From: Hirschia maritima DSM 19733
GTDB lineage: Bacteria; Pseudomonadota; Alphaproteobacteria; Caulobacterales; Hyphomonadaceae
DNA length: 64,000 nucleotides
Direction: 5' to 3'
Assembly: GCF_000378345.1 (NCBI RefSeq)
Contig: NZ_KB899548.1
Coordinates: forward strand, 186,001 to 250,000
The notes under the pieces are model-generated. The model was not told the DNA's origin. It saw only the letters and a program-made list of their open reading frames with translations, and made no database searches. Shown here in pieces: positions 47,589-56,888 of this stretch (the first letter of the stretch is position 1; each line of letters begins with the position of its first letter). The translations under genes and the position numbers were made by a program.

Positions 47589-49310
47589 TTGGGCTTGGCT
47601 TTAGGAATAGCTAAAACTGAAATGGACGATGTCGCCCAGCCTGATGGGTTGGCAGAATTATTTAGTTCTGGTGTTCTTGATAGCGCGCAAGCAGGGGCTT
47701 TTGAGCGGATTGCTTGGTTAGCAGCTAAAGTACTTTCAGCTCCAATTGTTTATATATCTCTGCTAGGTGGAAAAAAATACTGGCTCTATAGCTCTGAGCA
47801 TTGTGACGAGAACAAACTAATACATGGTTTTCGTCCGATTCACGCTGAAAGCTGGTCCAATGATGTGTTTGAAATATCGGATGCACGTGTTGATCCTGAC
47901 TTTTTTGACTTGCCATGTTTTGAAGGTGAGGACGGAATTTGTTTTTACGCATCAGCCCCTGTCGCAGGGCCGTCAGGTGAGGTGTGTGGACATTTGGTTT
48001 TGGCAAGTCATTCACCGCGAACGCTAGACTTAGAAGAACGAAATGTTTTTCGCTGTCTGGCTGACCAAGTTGAAAGTGAATTGCGTCTTCTATTGCAAAT
48101 GCAAGAAGAGGCAGCGCTTCGGTTTGCAGCTACGAAAGCATTCAATGCGAAGTCGTCATTTTTATCATTGATTTCGCATGAGATTAGGACCCCAATTGCT
48201 GGCATTATGGGGGCGACCGATATGCTCAGCGCCAAAATCAATGAGAGAAATGGTGAAAATATCGACTCTGAGCGCGAGCTTTTGGGAACGGTATGGTCTA
48301 GTGCTTCTGATCTATTGCAATTGTTGAATGAAACTTTGGAAGCAGCAAAAATTGAAGCGGACGGGGTGCAGATTAACAAACAGTCCTTCAATCTGATTGC
48401 GTTCTCTGAGAAACTACGTCGCCATTTCAAGCCACTAGCTGAGAATAAAGGGCTAAATCTTAGTATAGGCTATGATGGTCTTGGAGAATTTTCCGAAACA
48501 ATTTGGGCAGACCCGACGCGAATACGTCAAATACTCTACAATCTGATTCATAATGCGATGAAGTTTACTGAGAGTGGGGAAATTCTCTGTCGCATGCGTC
48601 TTTCGCCATGCGAACATGGCAGTGATGAGTGTTTGTTGAATATCGAAGTTGCGGATACTGGAATCGGCATGACTCCATCTGAAGTCGACTGCGTGTTTGT
48701 TCCATTTAACCAAGCGAATGCAGGGGATGATAGAGAATTCGGCGGCACCGGATTGGGAATGTCGCTGGTGAAGCAACTAATAGATCGTATGGGCGGCTCT
48801 ATTGAGGTGAATTCTGAACGCAATGTCGGAACCCAAGTGAAGATCCAAATTCCTACTTCTGAAATTGTAGAAGATGATTGGGTAATTGATCAACGCCCTG
48901 AGAATGAAGGCGTAAGAAAAGGAAGCCTTGAGGAGGTGGATGCCGATCCATTAAAAGGGCTTCAAGTGTTAGTCGCAGATGATAATAGTCAGAACCGGTT
49001 CATTCTCTCGCGTGTTCTAGAAACATGGGGATGTGATACCATTTTGGCGGAATGTGGTAGTTCGGCTTTGGATATTACGCGTGAGCATTCTTTTGATGCG
49101 ATTATACTTGACCTTCATATGCCGCGTAAATCAGGTTTTGAGGTGGCAAAGGAAATTCGAAAATACACTTCTTCGACAAGGTTGATTGCTTGTAGTGCTG
49201 ATACAACCCAGGCTGCTTATGCAAAATGTCAGGAAGCTGGTTTTGATGAAATATTGGCAAAACCTTTTGATTGGACACTTATGCATGAGGCTTTGCTCAA
49301 AAGCGTCTAA
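47589..49310 (+). CDS. GAF-containing hybrid histidine kinase
   Basis: 573 aa, soluble. A GAF domain (about 20-175) precedes HisKA with phospho-acceptor H197 in FLSLISHEIRTPIAGI. The HATPase shows RIRQILYNLIHNAMKF (N box), DTGIGM (G1) and GGTGLGMSLVKQL (G2). A C-terminal receiver domain with VLVADDN, D508 in IILDLHMPRKSG and the Lys of LAKPF completes a hybrid kinase. The lack of any membrane helix points to a cytosolic signal. The start is uncertain: TTG 47589 or 47595 near AGAGG, or ATG 47622. No cognate regulator adjoins; the 220-bp upstream gap is AT-rich. Confidence 0.9.
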   Translation: MGLALGIAKTEMDDVAQPDGLAELFSSGVLDSAQAGAFERIAWLAAKVLSAPIVYISLLGGKKYWLYSSEHCDENKLIHGFRPIHAESWSNDVFEISDARVDPDFFDLPCFEGEDGICFYASAPVAGPSGEVCGHLVLASHSPRTLDLEERNVFRCLADQVESELRLLLQMQEEAALRFAATKAFNAKSSFLSLISHEIRTPIAGIMGATDMLSAKINERNGENIDSERELLGTVWSSASDLLQLLNETLEAAKIEADGVQINKQSFNLIAFSEKLRRHFKPLAENKGLNLSIGYDGLGEFSETIWADPTRIRQILYNLIHNAMKFTESGEILCRMRLSPCEHGSDECLLNIEVADTGIGMTPSEVDCVFVPFNQANAGDDREFGGTGLGMSLVKQLIDRMGGSIEVNSERNVGTQVKIQIPTSEIVEDDWVIDQRPENEGVRKGSLEEVDADPLKGLQVLVADDNSQNRFILSRVLETWGCDTILAECGSSALDITREHSFDAIILDLHMPRKSGFEVAKEIRKYTSSTRLIACSADTTQAAYAKCQEAGFDEILAKPFDWTLMHEALLKSV

Positions 49311-50119
49311 GACTGTTTTATAGCGCCTATTTCTAATGCTTTTCTTTGAATTAGCTGTAGATCTTGCCACGTCTTAGCTTTTTCTGCAGGACGCACCAAA
49401 AGGTATTGAGGCGACTGCAGCGGAAAGCAAGGAATTCCTCCGGCTAGACTTTCGTGCGTGTACTCAAACTCCTGTCCGCGAAGTTTGGCGATGCTGTCGG
49501 ATTTTTCTAGCAGCATTTGTGAGGGCATTTTGCCAATCGTTACGATTAGTTTGGGCGCAACCAGTTCGATTTGGCGTTGAATGAATGGTTTGCAGATGGC
49601 CCATTCTTCATTGTCAGGATTCCTTTCGCCTAACATGTGCCATGGCAACAATGAAGCAATGTAAAGTGAATCATTGCGAGATATACCAATCGCGGCAAAC
49701 ATGCGGTCCAATAATTTTCCCGCTTGTCCTGAAGCCGGGATGCCAGATTTATCTTCTTCACGATCTGGCGCGCCGCATATGACCATTATGTCTGCATTTA
49801 CCTGACCATCAAACACGACTGTTGAACGAGCCGATGTGCGTAAATCGCAGCCCTTGAAAGCCGCAATGGCCTGTTTGAGTTCTTCAGGAGATTGGGCGCC
49901 GCTTGCTATCTTTTGAGCTTCCAAAACTTGGTCTGTTTTGAGACGACGTGGTTGAAGAGGGGCTGTTTTTTTCTTTTTTGGGTCTGGGTTTAAAGAGTTT
50001 TTAGGGCGAGATCCCGAGTCGTTTTTCTTTATAGAAAAGGGCTGATCAGGCGTAACCCCAGCGTCAACCCACCAGTCATTTAAGCTTTTTAACGCTAATT
50101 CTTCGGGTGACCATTGCAT
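49307..50119 (-). CDS. Uracil-DNA glycosylase family 4-like protein
   Basis: 270 aa. A Pro/Lys-rich N-terminal region (about 1-70) is followed by a UDG superfamily domain: MVICGAPDREEDKSG, SGQAGKLLDRMFAAIGISR, YIASLLPWHMLGERNPDNEE and LIVTIGKMPSQMLL. In canonical family 4 enzymes the first motif is GEAPG and is followed by PFVG; here it reads CGAPD and PASG. Activity may be altered. A likely Fe-S cysteine is visible in FKGCDLR, but the full four-Cys set is not. It is convergent with the kinase gene (4-bp overlap). Confidence 0.8.
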   Translation of the reverse strand: MQWSPEELALKSLNDWWVDAGVTPDQPFSIKKNDSGSRPKNSLNPDPKKKKTAPLQPRRLKTDQVLEAQKIASGAQSPEELKQAIAAFKGCDLRTSARSTVVFDGQVNADIMVICGAPDREEDKSGIPASGQAGKLLDRMFAAIGISRNDSLYIASLLPWHMLGERNPDNEEWAICKPFIQRQIELVAPKLIVTIGKMPSQMLLEKSDSIAKLRGQEFEYTHESLAGGIPCFPLQSPQYLLVRPAEKAKTWQDLQLIQRKALEIGAIKQS

Positions 50120-50238
50120 TTCTATTGAAAATTTTCTCTTTTGTTGCGCCGCAATACAGATTAAGTGACTATAAGCGATTTATAAAATAAGAAAATACCA
50201 GCCATATGGATTAGGTCGGGCTTCGGGAGTTTAAAATA

Positions 50239-51921
50239 GTGACGGACGTAGTAGAACGTGAATCAATGGATGTGGATGTAGTCATTGTTGGTGGTGGACC
50301 AGCAGGGTTGAGCGCCGCCATACGATTGATGCAACGTGCACAAGAAACAGAACAAGAGCTTAGCGTCGTTGTTCTTGAAAAGGGATCTGAGGTAGGTGCT
50401 CATATTTTATCGGGTGCTGTAGTTGATCCTGTTGCGCTGAATGAGTTGATTCCAGATTGGAAAGAAAAGGGTGCGCCTTTAGAAACTCCAATTACAAAAG
50501 ATAAATTCATGTATCTCGGGCCTGAAGGTTCAATTACACTTCCTGAATTTGCTTTTCCGCCAATGATTAAAAATCACGGCAACTACATTGCCTCTCTTGG
50601 GAATGTGTGTCGTTGGTTGGCTGAACAAGCTGAAGCTATGGGTGTTGAAATTTACCCAGGTTTCGCTGCTTCGGAATTTACATATAACGAAGACGGTTCC
50701 ATCAAAGGGGTTGTTGCTGGTGTCGCCGGTATCGGCCGTGACGGACAATCAAAGCCTGGTGCAGAACCTGGTATGGAACTAAACGGTAAGTATGTTCTGA
50801 TTGCCGAGGGTGTTCGTGGGTCTTTAGCAAAGAAAGTTATTTCTGACTTCAAATTGGATGAAGGCAAAGAGCCACAAAAACACGGTATTGGGATTAAAGA
50901 ACTTTGGCAGGTTCCGGATGATGTGTTCCAGTCAGGGTTAGCTCAACACACTTTTGGGTGGCCGCTTGATAACAGCACTGGTGGTGGTTCTTTCCTATAT
51001 CACTTTGGAGACAACTATGTTGCAGTTGGGCTTGTTGTCCACTTGAATTACAAAAACCCATATTTGTCTCCGTATGATGAATTCCAACGCATGAAGCATC
51101 ACGAAGATATCGCAAAGCACCTTAAAGGTGGTAAGCGTGTTTCATATGGTGCGCGTGCAATCACAGAAGGTGGTTATCAATCAGTGCCTAAATTGACCTT
51201 CCCAGGTGGTGCGTTGATCGGTTGTTCTGCAGGGTTTGTGAATCTACCGCGTATTAAAGGTAGTCACAACGCAATGAAGACAGGGATGCTTGCTGCTGAA
51301 GCTGCATTCGATGCGATCGCGAATGGACGTCAATCAGACGAGTTGGTTGAATATCAAACTGCTTACGACAATAGCTGGGTGGCTAAAGAACTTAAAAAGG
51401 TTCGCAACGCTAAACCACTTTGGTCCAAGCTTGGAACAATGGTCGGTATTCCGGCATTTGGTATTGATTTGTGGAGCACAACGCTATTTGGTGGGTGGTC
51501 ACCATTCACACCATTTGGCGGCTCTTTGAAGCATGGTAAGACAGACGCAGCTAGTTTGCAGCCAGCTAAAAAGTTTAAGCCGATTGATTATCCAAAGCCT
51601 GATGGTGTTTTATCCTTCGATAAGCTGACGAGTGTGTCTTATTCCTTCACCAACCATGAAGAAGATCAACCAATTCACTTGAAGCTTACAGCTGAAGAAT
51701 TGCAGAAGTCTTCGGAATTAAATGTATTTGCAGGGCCTTCTCAGCGATATTGTCCGGCAGGTGTGTATGAGTGGGTAAAAGATGCGGAAGGTCAGGATGT
51801 GTTCCAGATCAACTCGCAAAACTGTGTTCACTGTAAAACTTGTGACATCAAGGATCCAAACGGAAATATCACTTGGACGACACCGGAAGGTGCTGGTGGA
51901 CCAAATTATCCGAACATGTAG
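50239..51921 (+). CDS. Electron transfer flavoprotein-ubiquinone oxidoreductase
   Basis: 560 aa ETF-QO, which passes electrons from fatty-acid and amino-acid dehydrogenases via ETF to ubiquinone. The FAD-binding motif VVIVGGGPAGLSAAIRL lies at the N-terminus. The ubiquinone-binding middle domain is followed by a C-terminal 4Fe-4S domain: YCPAGVYEW and NCVHCKTCDIKDP give four cysteines. It ends with the family's GGGPNYPNM-type tail (GAGGPNYPNM). The start is a GTG after CGGGAG. A structured terminator follows. Confidence 0.96.
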   Translation: MTDVVERESMDVDVVIVGGGPAGLSAAIRLMQRAQETEQELSVVVLEKGSEVGAHILSGAVVDPVALNELIPDWKEKGAPLETPITKDKFMYLGPEGSITLPEFAFPPMIKNHGNYIASLGNVCRWLAEQAEAMGVEIYPGFAASEFTYNEDGSIKGVVAGVAGIGRDGQSKPGAEPGMELNGKYVLIAEGVRGSLAKKVISDFKLDEGKEPQKHGIGIKELWQVPDDVFQSGLAQHTFGWPLDNSTGGGSFLYHFGDNYVAVGLVVHLNYKNPYLSPYDEFQRMKHHEDIAKHLKGGKRVSYGARAITEGGYQSVPKLTFPGGALIGCSAGFVNLPRIKGSHNAMKTGMLAAEAAFDAIANGRQSDELVEYQTAYDNSWVAKELKKVRNAKPLWSKLGTMVGIPAFGIDLWSTTLFGGWSPFTPFGGSLKHGKTDAASLQPAKKFKPIDYPKPDGVLSFDKLTSVSYSFTNHEEDQPIHLKLTAEELQKSSELNVFAGPSQRYCPAGVYEWVKDAEGQDVFQINSQNCVHCKTCDIKDPNGNITWTTPEGAGGPNYPNM

Positions 51922-51947
51922 TTCTACGGATTAAAACTAAGATGAGG

Positions 51948-52032
51948 TATGGCTTTGGGAGCTGTAACGCCTTTTTGAGCAAAAATTGTTCATGTTAAGG
52001 TTTTTGCAGTCTATCCAAAGCCATATTTTTTT
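51948..52032 (+). terminator. Structured terminator or small RNA 3' of the ETF-QO gene
   Basis: TATGGCTTTGG (51948-51958) pairs with CCAAAGCCATA (52015-52025), followed by seven T. The 56-nt loop has a second stem, CCTT/AAGG, around a third, TGAGCAA-AAA-TTGTTCA. This is more elaborate than a simple terminator. Confidence 0.65.
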
Positions 52033-52134
52033 GAGCAAATGATTGAAATTGCATAAGGATGTCTTCATGTCGGGTATTGATTTATCCTAAAATGAAAGTC
52101 ACTTGCTTTTTCGAAGTTGTTTTTGGAGTTTTGA

Positions 52135-54078
52135 ATGCGCGTTTTTTCTTTTAGACAGACAAAGCTAGCTCATGTTTGTGCAGGCGTTCTTATGGGGAGC
52201 GTTTTGGCAAATTGTGCGGTTCTGCCTAACGGAAATTCGCATTCATCGTTGTATCAACTTTCTGGCATGGGTGTTTCCCAATCAGCAGCATCAACAAAAT
52301 CAGATGTTGTGTTGGAATATGCTAGCCCAAATGAAATGCTCGAAAATGCGGACATGGCTGCGTTCATGCTTGCAGCCCGAGACGCATATGTGAAATCTGA
52401 AAAGCAAGGCGCTTGGGGTTTTGCGGTTATTGATATGATGCTTGCTGCGGAATACGAGCAGGCATTGACTGTCCTCAATGAAATGCCGGACACCGGATCA
52501 AACTGGACGGCACTGTCATCAGATTATTTGCGACCATGGATATTGGCTGCAAAGGGCGATACCGACTTAGCCAAAGAGGCTATGCGCGACCAGAAAAAGT
52601 CGATGCCAAATCATACTTTCCGCGGATACCAAGCATTATTGCTTGAAGGTATGGGATTGTACGAAGAAGCATTGGGCATTTATGAGAAGGGGCCCGATTT
52701 CTTTGAGAACCCAAGTGAAGACAATATTGAAACCGCAGAACAGTATCGTTTGTTTATTGCACAAAGTTTAGCCTACAATGCCGAACGGATTTTAGCGTTA
52801 CGTCACGCTGACCTTCTGATGAAGTTAGAGCGTAATGAACAAGCAGGCATCATCTACAAAGCTCTTCTGGATGCGAATGAAGATGATGCATATGCTCGTG
52901 CTCGAATGAAAGAAATTGAGAGTGGTGATATCAAAAAGAAGCCATTCCATGTGATTCATAGCGGTTTAGGCGTGGCTCTGGCTGATCAAGCAGAGCTTAT
53001 ACAACAAAGAGAGACATTTGCTGGTGTTGTATTAGCAAAAGGCGCAAAAAGTCCTTTTAATCACTTCTTGAGTTCTCTTCGTCAAACCGCCAGTTTGCTT
53101 GATCCAACAAGCCTTGAAATTCGTCAAATAGAAGCTGAGCATCTATATAGTCACGGTTTCTTCGAGGCTGCTGCACGATTTGCTCTTGATGGAAACATTA
53201 AAGATGACGATGCGCGTGCGAGTTTGTTGATACGTGCGTCGGAAGCCTATTTGGAAGCTGGTAAAACAGATCGAATGGAAAGCCTCAATCAACAAGCTTT
53301 AGGGCTGACTGATGAGCCTTTCACTTTGTTGAGTGTGGCTGATCTGATGGTGCGCATGGATGATACTGATCGAGCTGAAGCTTTGATTGGGGAAATTCTG
53401 TTGCAAGAGGATCTCGAAGGTTCAACACGTGCTTACGCAAATATATTGCTTGCAGAAAACCATCAGCAAGCAGGTGATATGACTGGCGCTTTTGAAGCTG
53501 CGAGACAAGCTGTGAAAGCCGATGAGAGCGATCAAACGCGAGGGTTTTTGGCTGCAACCTTGTCGAAAACTCCGGAAACGCGGGAAGAAGGTCTCAGTAT
53601 TTATCGTGAATTGTTTATCGACCAGCCCAACAATCCAGCGATGATGAATAATTTTGGATACGCCCTCGTAGAAAGTCCAGAGACATCTAAAGAATTGGAT
53701 GAGGGGTTTCGTTTGTTGAAAAAGGCAAACCGCATTACTCCTTTTGAACCCAATTTGCTCGATAGTTTGGGGTGGGCTTATTATCAATATGGCGACTATG
53801 AGCGTGCGTTGGAGTTGATAAGTAAAGCTGTCGAAATTGTGCAGCCTTTTGATCATTGGGAGTTCCACGCACATTTAGGTGATGTTTATTGGAGGCTTGA
53901 CCAAAAAGAACTCGCAAAAACATCGTGGCAATCAGCTTTAGATCGCCACCCGCCAGCATTAAACAGAGAAGAGATTGCTTTACGTCTAGAAAGTGGGCTA
54001 ACAGAGGACGCGCCCGAAGAACGTGATCCGCCATTTGTTCCTAAGAACGAAGCGCCACCGGAAACGCGCTCAATTTAG
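52135..54078 (+). CDS. TPR-repeat lipoprotein
   Basis: 647 aa outer-membrane-directed lipoprotein: the lipobox SVLANC makes C27 the lipidated residue. The body is helical repeats; clear tetratricopeptide units occur in the C-terminal third (PNNPAMMNNFGYALV; NLLDSLGWAYYQYGDYERAL, about residues 500-580). Such LGWAYY..G-type TPRs are typical of adaptor proteins; partners are unknown. The C-terminus is Pro/Glu-rich. The next gene encodes a second TPR lipoprotein 32 bp away, so they likely form one unit. Confidence 0.85.
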   Translation: MRVFSFRQTKLAHVCAGVLMGSVLANCAVLPNGNSHSSLYQLSGMGVSQSAASTKSDVVLEYASPNEMLENADMAAFMLAARDAYVKSEKQGAWGFAVIDMMLAAEYEQALTVLNEMPDTGSNWTALSSDYLRPWILAAKGDTDLAKEAMRDQKKSMPNHTFRGYQALLLEGMGLYEEALGIYEKGPDFFENPSEDNIETAEQYRLFIAQSLAYNAERILALRHADLLMKLERNEQAGIIYKALLDANEDDAYARARMKEIESGDIKKKPFHVIHSGLGVALADQAELIQQRETFAGVVLAKGAKSPFNHFLSSLRQTASLLDPTSLEIRQIEAEHLYSHGFFEAAARFALDGNIKDDDARASLLIRASEAYLEAGKTDRMESLNQQALGLTDEPFTLLSVADLMVRMDDTDRAEALIGEILLQEDLEGSTRAYANILLAENHQQAGDMTGAFEAARQAVKADESDQTRGFLAATLSKTPETREEGLSIYRELFIDQPNNPAMMNNFGYALVESPETSKELDEGFRLLKKANRITPFEPNLLDSLGWAYYQYGDYERALELISKAVEIVQPFDHWEFHAHLGDVYWRLDQKELAKTSWQSALDRHPPALNREEIALRLESGLTEDAPEERDPPFVPKNEAPPETRSI

Positions 54079-54110
54079 TTTTGAATGAAGTTAGTGTTGT
54101 TGTCTCGATC

Positions 54111-55880
54111 ATGTTTCTAAAGCAAACGCCTGTTTTGTGGAATGCAGCCAAATGCGTGAGAGTATCTTCATGGTGGCGTATTCTCGCTCTAAGTGTTGTG
54201 TGTTGTGGTGTTGCTTCTTGCGCAAGCAGTTCTGGCGGTGGACAGAATATATTCACTGCAAATAGATCAAGCGAACTTCCTGAATATGGAGACTATTTGT
54301 CTGCTCGTTATGCTGGTCTGGTAAGAGATGGTCGAGCGGCAACAGTTTATTATTCTCAAGCACTTAAGCACTCTCCGGAAGATCATTCTCTTCTCGAACG
54401 AGCAATTATATATGCGCTCGTAGCCGGAGATACAGAATTGGCGATAAAGCTCGCCAAAAAATCTGATATCGAACCTAAAGGCGGGATGGTTGAAATTATC
54501 AGGGCCGTCGACAAGTTTTCACGTGGTAAATACAAGGCCACCGTTGGTTTTTCTGATGATCTTAGCGCGGGCGTAATGCACAATGTTGTAGCGCGTTCCA
54601 TTCGTGATTGGTCTCAGCTTGGCTTAAGAGAAAAAGGTAAGTTACTTCCCGTCGCTCATTCTGGTGCTGAGTCTAGATTGTTCAGAAGCATACGTTTGTA
54701 TTCTGATGCTTTGCTTCAATTGGCAAATGATCAAGATGAGCATGCTTTGGAAAATTTCGAAAAAGCATGGAATTTAGGTGGACGATACCCTGTTGGTGTT
54801 GATGCTTATGCTAGAAAGTTGGCTGAAGACGGTCAGCGTGACCGCGCTCTAGAAATAGTCGATAAATTTTATGAAGATATTGGCGATAATCCACTGCTGG
54901 ATCAGTTGGATCGAGAATTGCGTGCTGGCAAAGATATCGTAGCTCCTAGATTATCTCCCAAAGAGGGGGCAGCAGCTTCCACACTTGGGTTTGCGTTAGC
55001 CATCGCTGCGAAACAGGGGGGAGACATAGCCAATCTTTATTATTCGATTGTTTTGCTTTTTGACCCTAAACAAGACGCAGCTAGATTATTATTGGCAGAC
55101 TCAATGCGAGATGCAAATCGCCTTGATGCAGCGTTAGAGCAGTTGCAGAAGATTGAGAGTAATTCGGTATATTACGGTGCAGCTCGCGCTAGAGAAGCTT
55201 GGGTTCTCTTTGACAAAGGCGATGATAAGGCGGCGGTTGCTTTAGCAAATGCTGCTCTGAAAACGCAACCAGGCAGATCTTTGAAAATGCAGGTAGGAGA
55301 TTTGTATCGAAGTCTCGAGATGTATGCGGAAGCAGAATCTCTTTTCGATCAGGTTCTTCAAAGTGACATTAGCGAAGGATATATTGACTGGCGCGTATTG
55401 TTTGCACGCGCAGGTATGAGAGATAAATTATCTCGTTGGGAAGATGCTGAGAGCGATTTGTTAGCCGCCCTTAATTATGCACCCAATCGCCCAGAAGTGC
55501 TGAACTATCTTGGGTATTCTTGGGTGGACCGAGGTAAGAACATCGAGCAAGCTTTTGAGATGATACAAAATGCTTCTGCGCAACAACCAGATCAGGGCTA
55601 TATAAAAGATAGTCTAGGTTGGGCATACTATCGGCTAAACCATTACGAAAAAGCCGTGCGTCATTTGGAAGAGGCCGTAGAACTTGATCCGGCCGACCCT
55701 GTGATCAATGATCATCTCGGAGACGCATATTGGCAAACTGGTCAATTCAAACAAGCTGGCTATCAATGGTCTCGTGTGGTGACTTATTCCGACGATGACA
55801 CGCTCAAAAAATCGGCGGCGGAAAAACTCAAATATGGTTTGAATGCCCAGCTAACAGAATTACAAATTCCAAACCAATAA
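54111..55880 (+). CDS. Second TPR-repeat lipoprotein
   Basis: About 589 aa. The lipobox GVASC sits at the end of a hydrophobic helix (WRILALSVVCCGVASC). TPR units include the C-terminal YAPNRPEVLNYLGYSWVDRG and YIKDSLGWAYYRLNHYEKAV. It parallels the preceding protein and probably arose by old duplication or forms a complex with it (inference). The start is uncertain: ATG 54111 gives a long n-region; TTG 54081 is also open. ispE follows after 33 bp. Confidence 0.85.
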   Translation: MFLKQTPVLWNAAKCVRVSSWWRILALSVVCCGVASCASSSGGGQNIFTANRSSELPEYGDYLSARYAGLVRDGRAATVYYSQALKHSPEDHSLLERAIIYALVAGDTELAIKLAKKSDIEPKGGMVEIIRAVDKFSRGKYKATVGFSDDLSAGVMHNVVARSIRDWSQLGLREKGKLLPVAHSGAESRLFRSIRLYSDALLQLANDQDEHALENFEKAWNLGGRYPVGVDAYARKLAEDGQRDRALEIVDKFYEDIGDNPLLDQLDRELRAGKDIVAPRLSPKEGAAASTLGFALAIAAKQGGDIANLYYSIVLLFDPKQDAARLLLADSMRDANRLDAALEQLQKIESNSVYYGAARAREAWVLFDKGDDKAAVALANAALKTQPGRSLKMQVGDLYRSLEMYAEAESLFDQVLQSDISEGYIDWRVLFARAGMRDKLSRWEDAESDLLAALNYAPNRPEVLNYLGYSWVDRGKNIEQAFEMIQNASAQQPDQGYIKDSLGWAYYRLNHYEKAVRHLEEAVELDPADPVINDHLGDAYWQTGQFKQAGYQWSRVVTYSDDDTLKKSAAEKLKYGLNAQLTELQIPNQ

Positions 55881-55913
55881 TCCATAAGTGTATAGACGGG
55901 CGAGTAAGTTACG

Positions 55914-56813
55914 ATGATTGATAATGCCACCAGCCTTGCCAGTGTATGGGCACCAGCGAAAGTCAATCTATATCTACATGTTGGGCCACCTCTCGATGAT
56001 GGGCGTCATCCTTTGGATAGTCTCGTTATGTTCGCTGACGGGAATGCAGCAGACAGAATATCAATTCGTCCATCTGATGTGATTTGTCTGAATGTTGATG
56101 GTCCTGTTTCTAAGGCTTTGAAAGGCGAAAAGAATAATCTTGTTCTTCAGGCTGCCAGAATGTTGGCTGAAGCGACCGGACGCTCAGGTTTGGGGGCAGC
56201 TCTTAGTTTGCATAAAGAATTGCCAGTGGCAGCAGGAATTGGCGGAGGATCCGCTGACGCGGCTGCGACATTGAAAGCGCTGAATCAATATTGGGATATT
56301 GGTTTCGGTGAAGAGGCACTTTTAAACCTCGGTGTTGAATTGGGGGCAGATATTCCTGCGTGCATTAAGGGGGAGCCTGTTCTCATGCGCGGAATTGGTG
56401 AAAAATTATCTCCATTTGATATGGAAGCGCTGCCAATTGTGTTGGTAAATCCGCAAGTTAAATTATCGACTGGTGATGTTTTCAAAAAGTTTGATGGTCT
56501 AAATTTGGGAGATGGTTTTTCAGAAAGAGAAGGGCCGAAGTGGACCGGAGACGTCAAAAGTTATGTTGAGCTTTTAAAAGAGTATTCAAATGACCTTGAA
56601 GAGCCCGCAAAATCACTTTGTCCCGCTGTGAAAGATGTTTTGGAAACCCTAGAGGGTACTGCTGGAGCTCTCATGGCTCGTATGTCTGGTAGTGGGCCTA
56701 CATGTTTTGCTGTATTTGATACTATCGAAGAAGCTCAGGCTGCGGCGTATGTTCTGTCTAAACAAAAGAAAAAGTGGTGGGTACGAGCCACCTTGTTGGC
56801 TGGTTCAAACTAG
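55914..56813 (+). CDS. ispE: 4-diphosphocytidyl-2-C-methyl-D-erythritol kinase
   Basis: 299 aa GHMP kinase of the MEP isoprenoid pathway. The ATP-binding motif is PVAAGIGGGSADAAATL. The N-terminal APAKVNLYLHVG is diagnostic for IspE, and the C-terminal MSGSGPTCFAVF is the third GHMP motif. It uses an ATG. Together with ispH it confirms the MEP route. Confidence 0.95.
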   Translation: MIDNATSLASVWAPAKVNLYLHVGPPLDDGRHPLDSLVMFADGNAADRISIRPSDVICLNVDGPVSKALKGEKNNLVLQAARMLAEATGRSGLGAALSLHKELPVAAGIGGGSADAAATLKALNQYWDIGFGEEALLNLGVELGADIPACIKGEPVLMRGIGEKLSPFDMEALPIVLVNPQVKLSTGDVFKKFDGLNLGDGFSEREGPKWTGDVKSYVELLKEYSNDLEEPAKSLCPAVKDVLETLEGTAGALMARMSGSGPTCFAVFDTIEEAQAAAYVLSKQKKKWWVRATLLAGSN

Positions 56814-56888
56814 TTTTTCCGACAAAACCTGTTAGTTGCTAAGACTGATGAAGAATTGTGGTTCTTCTGGTGAAATAGGATTTTTGCA

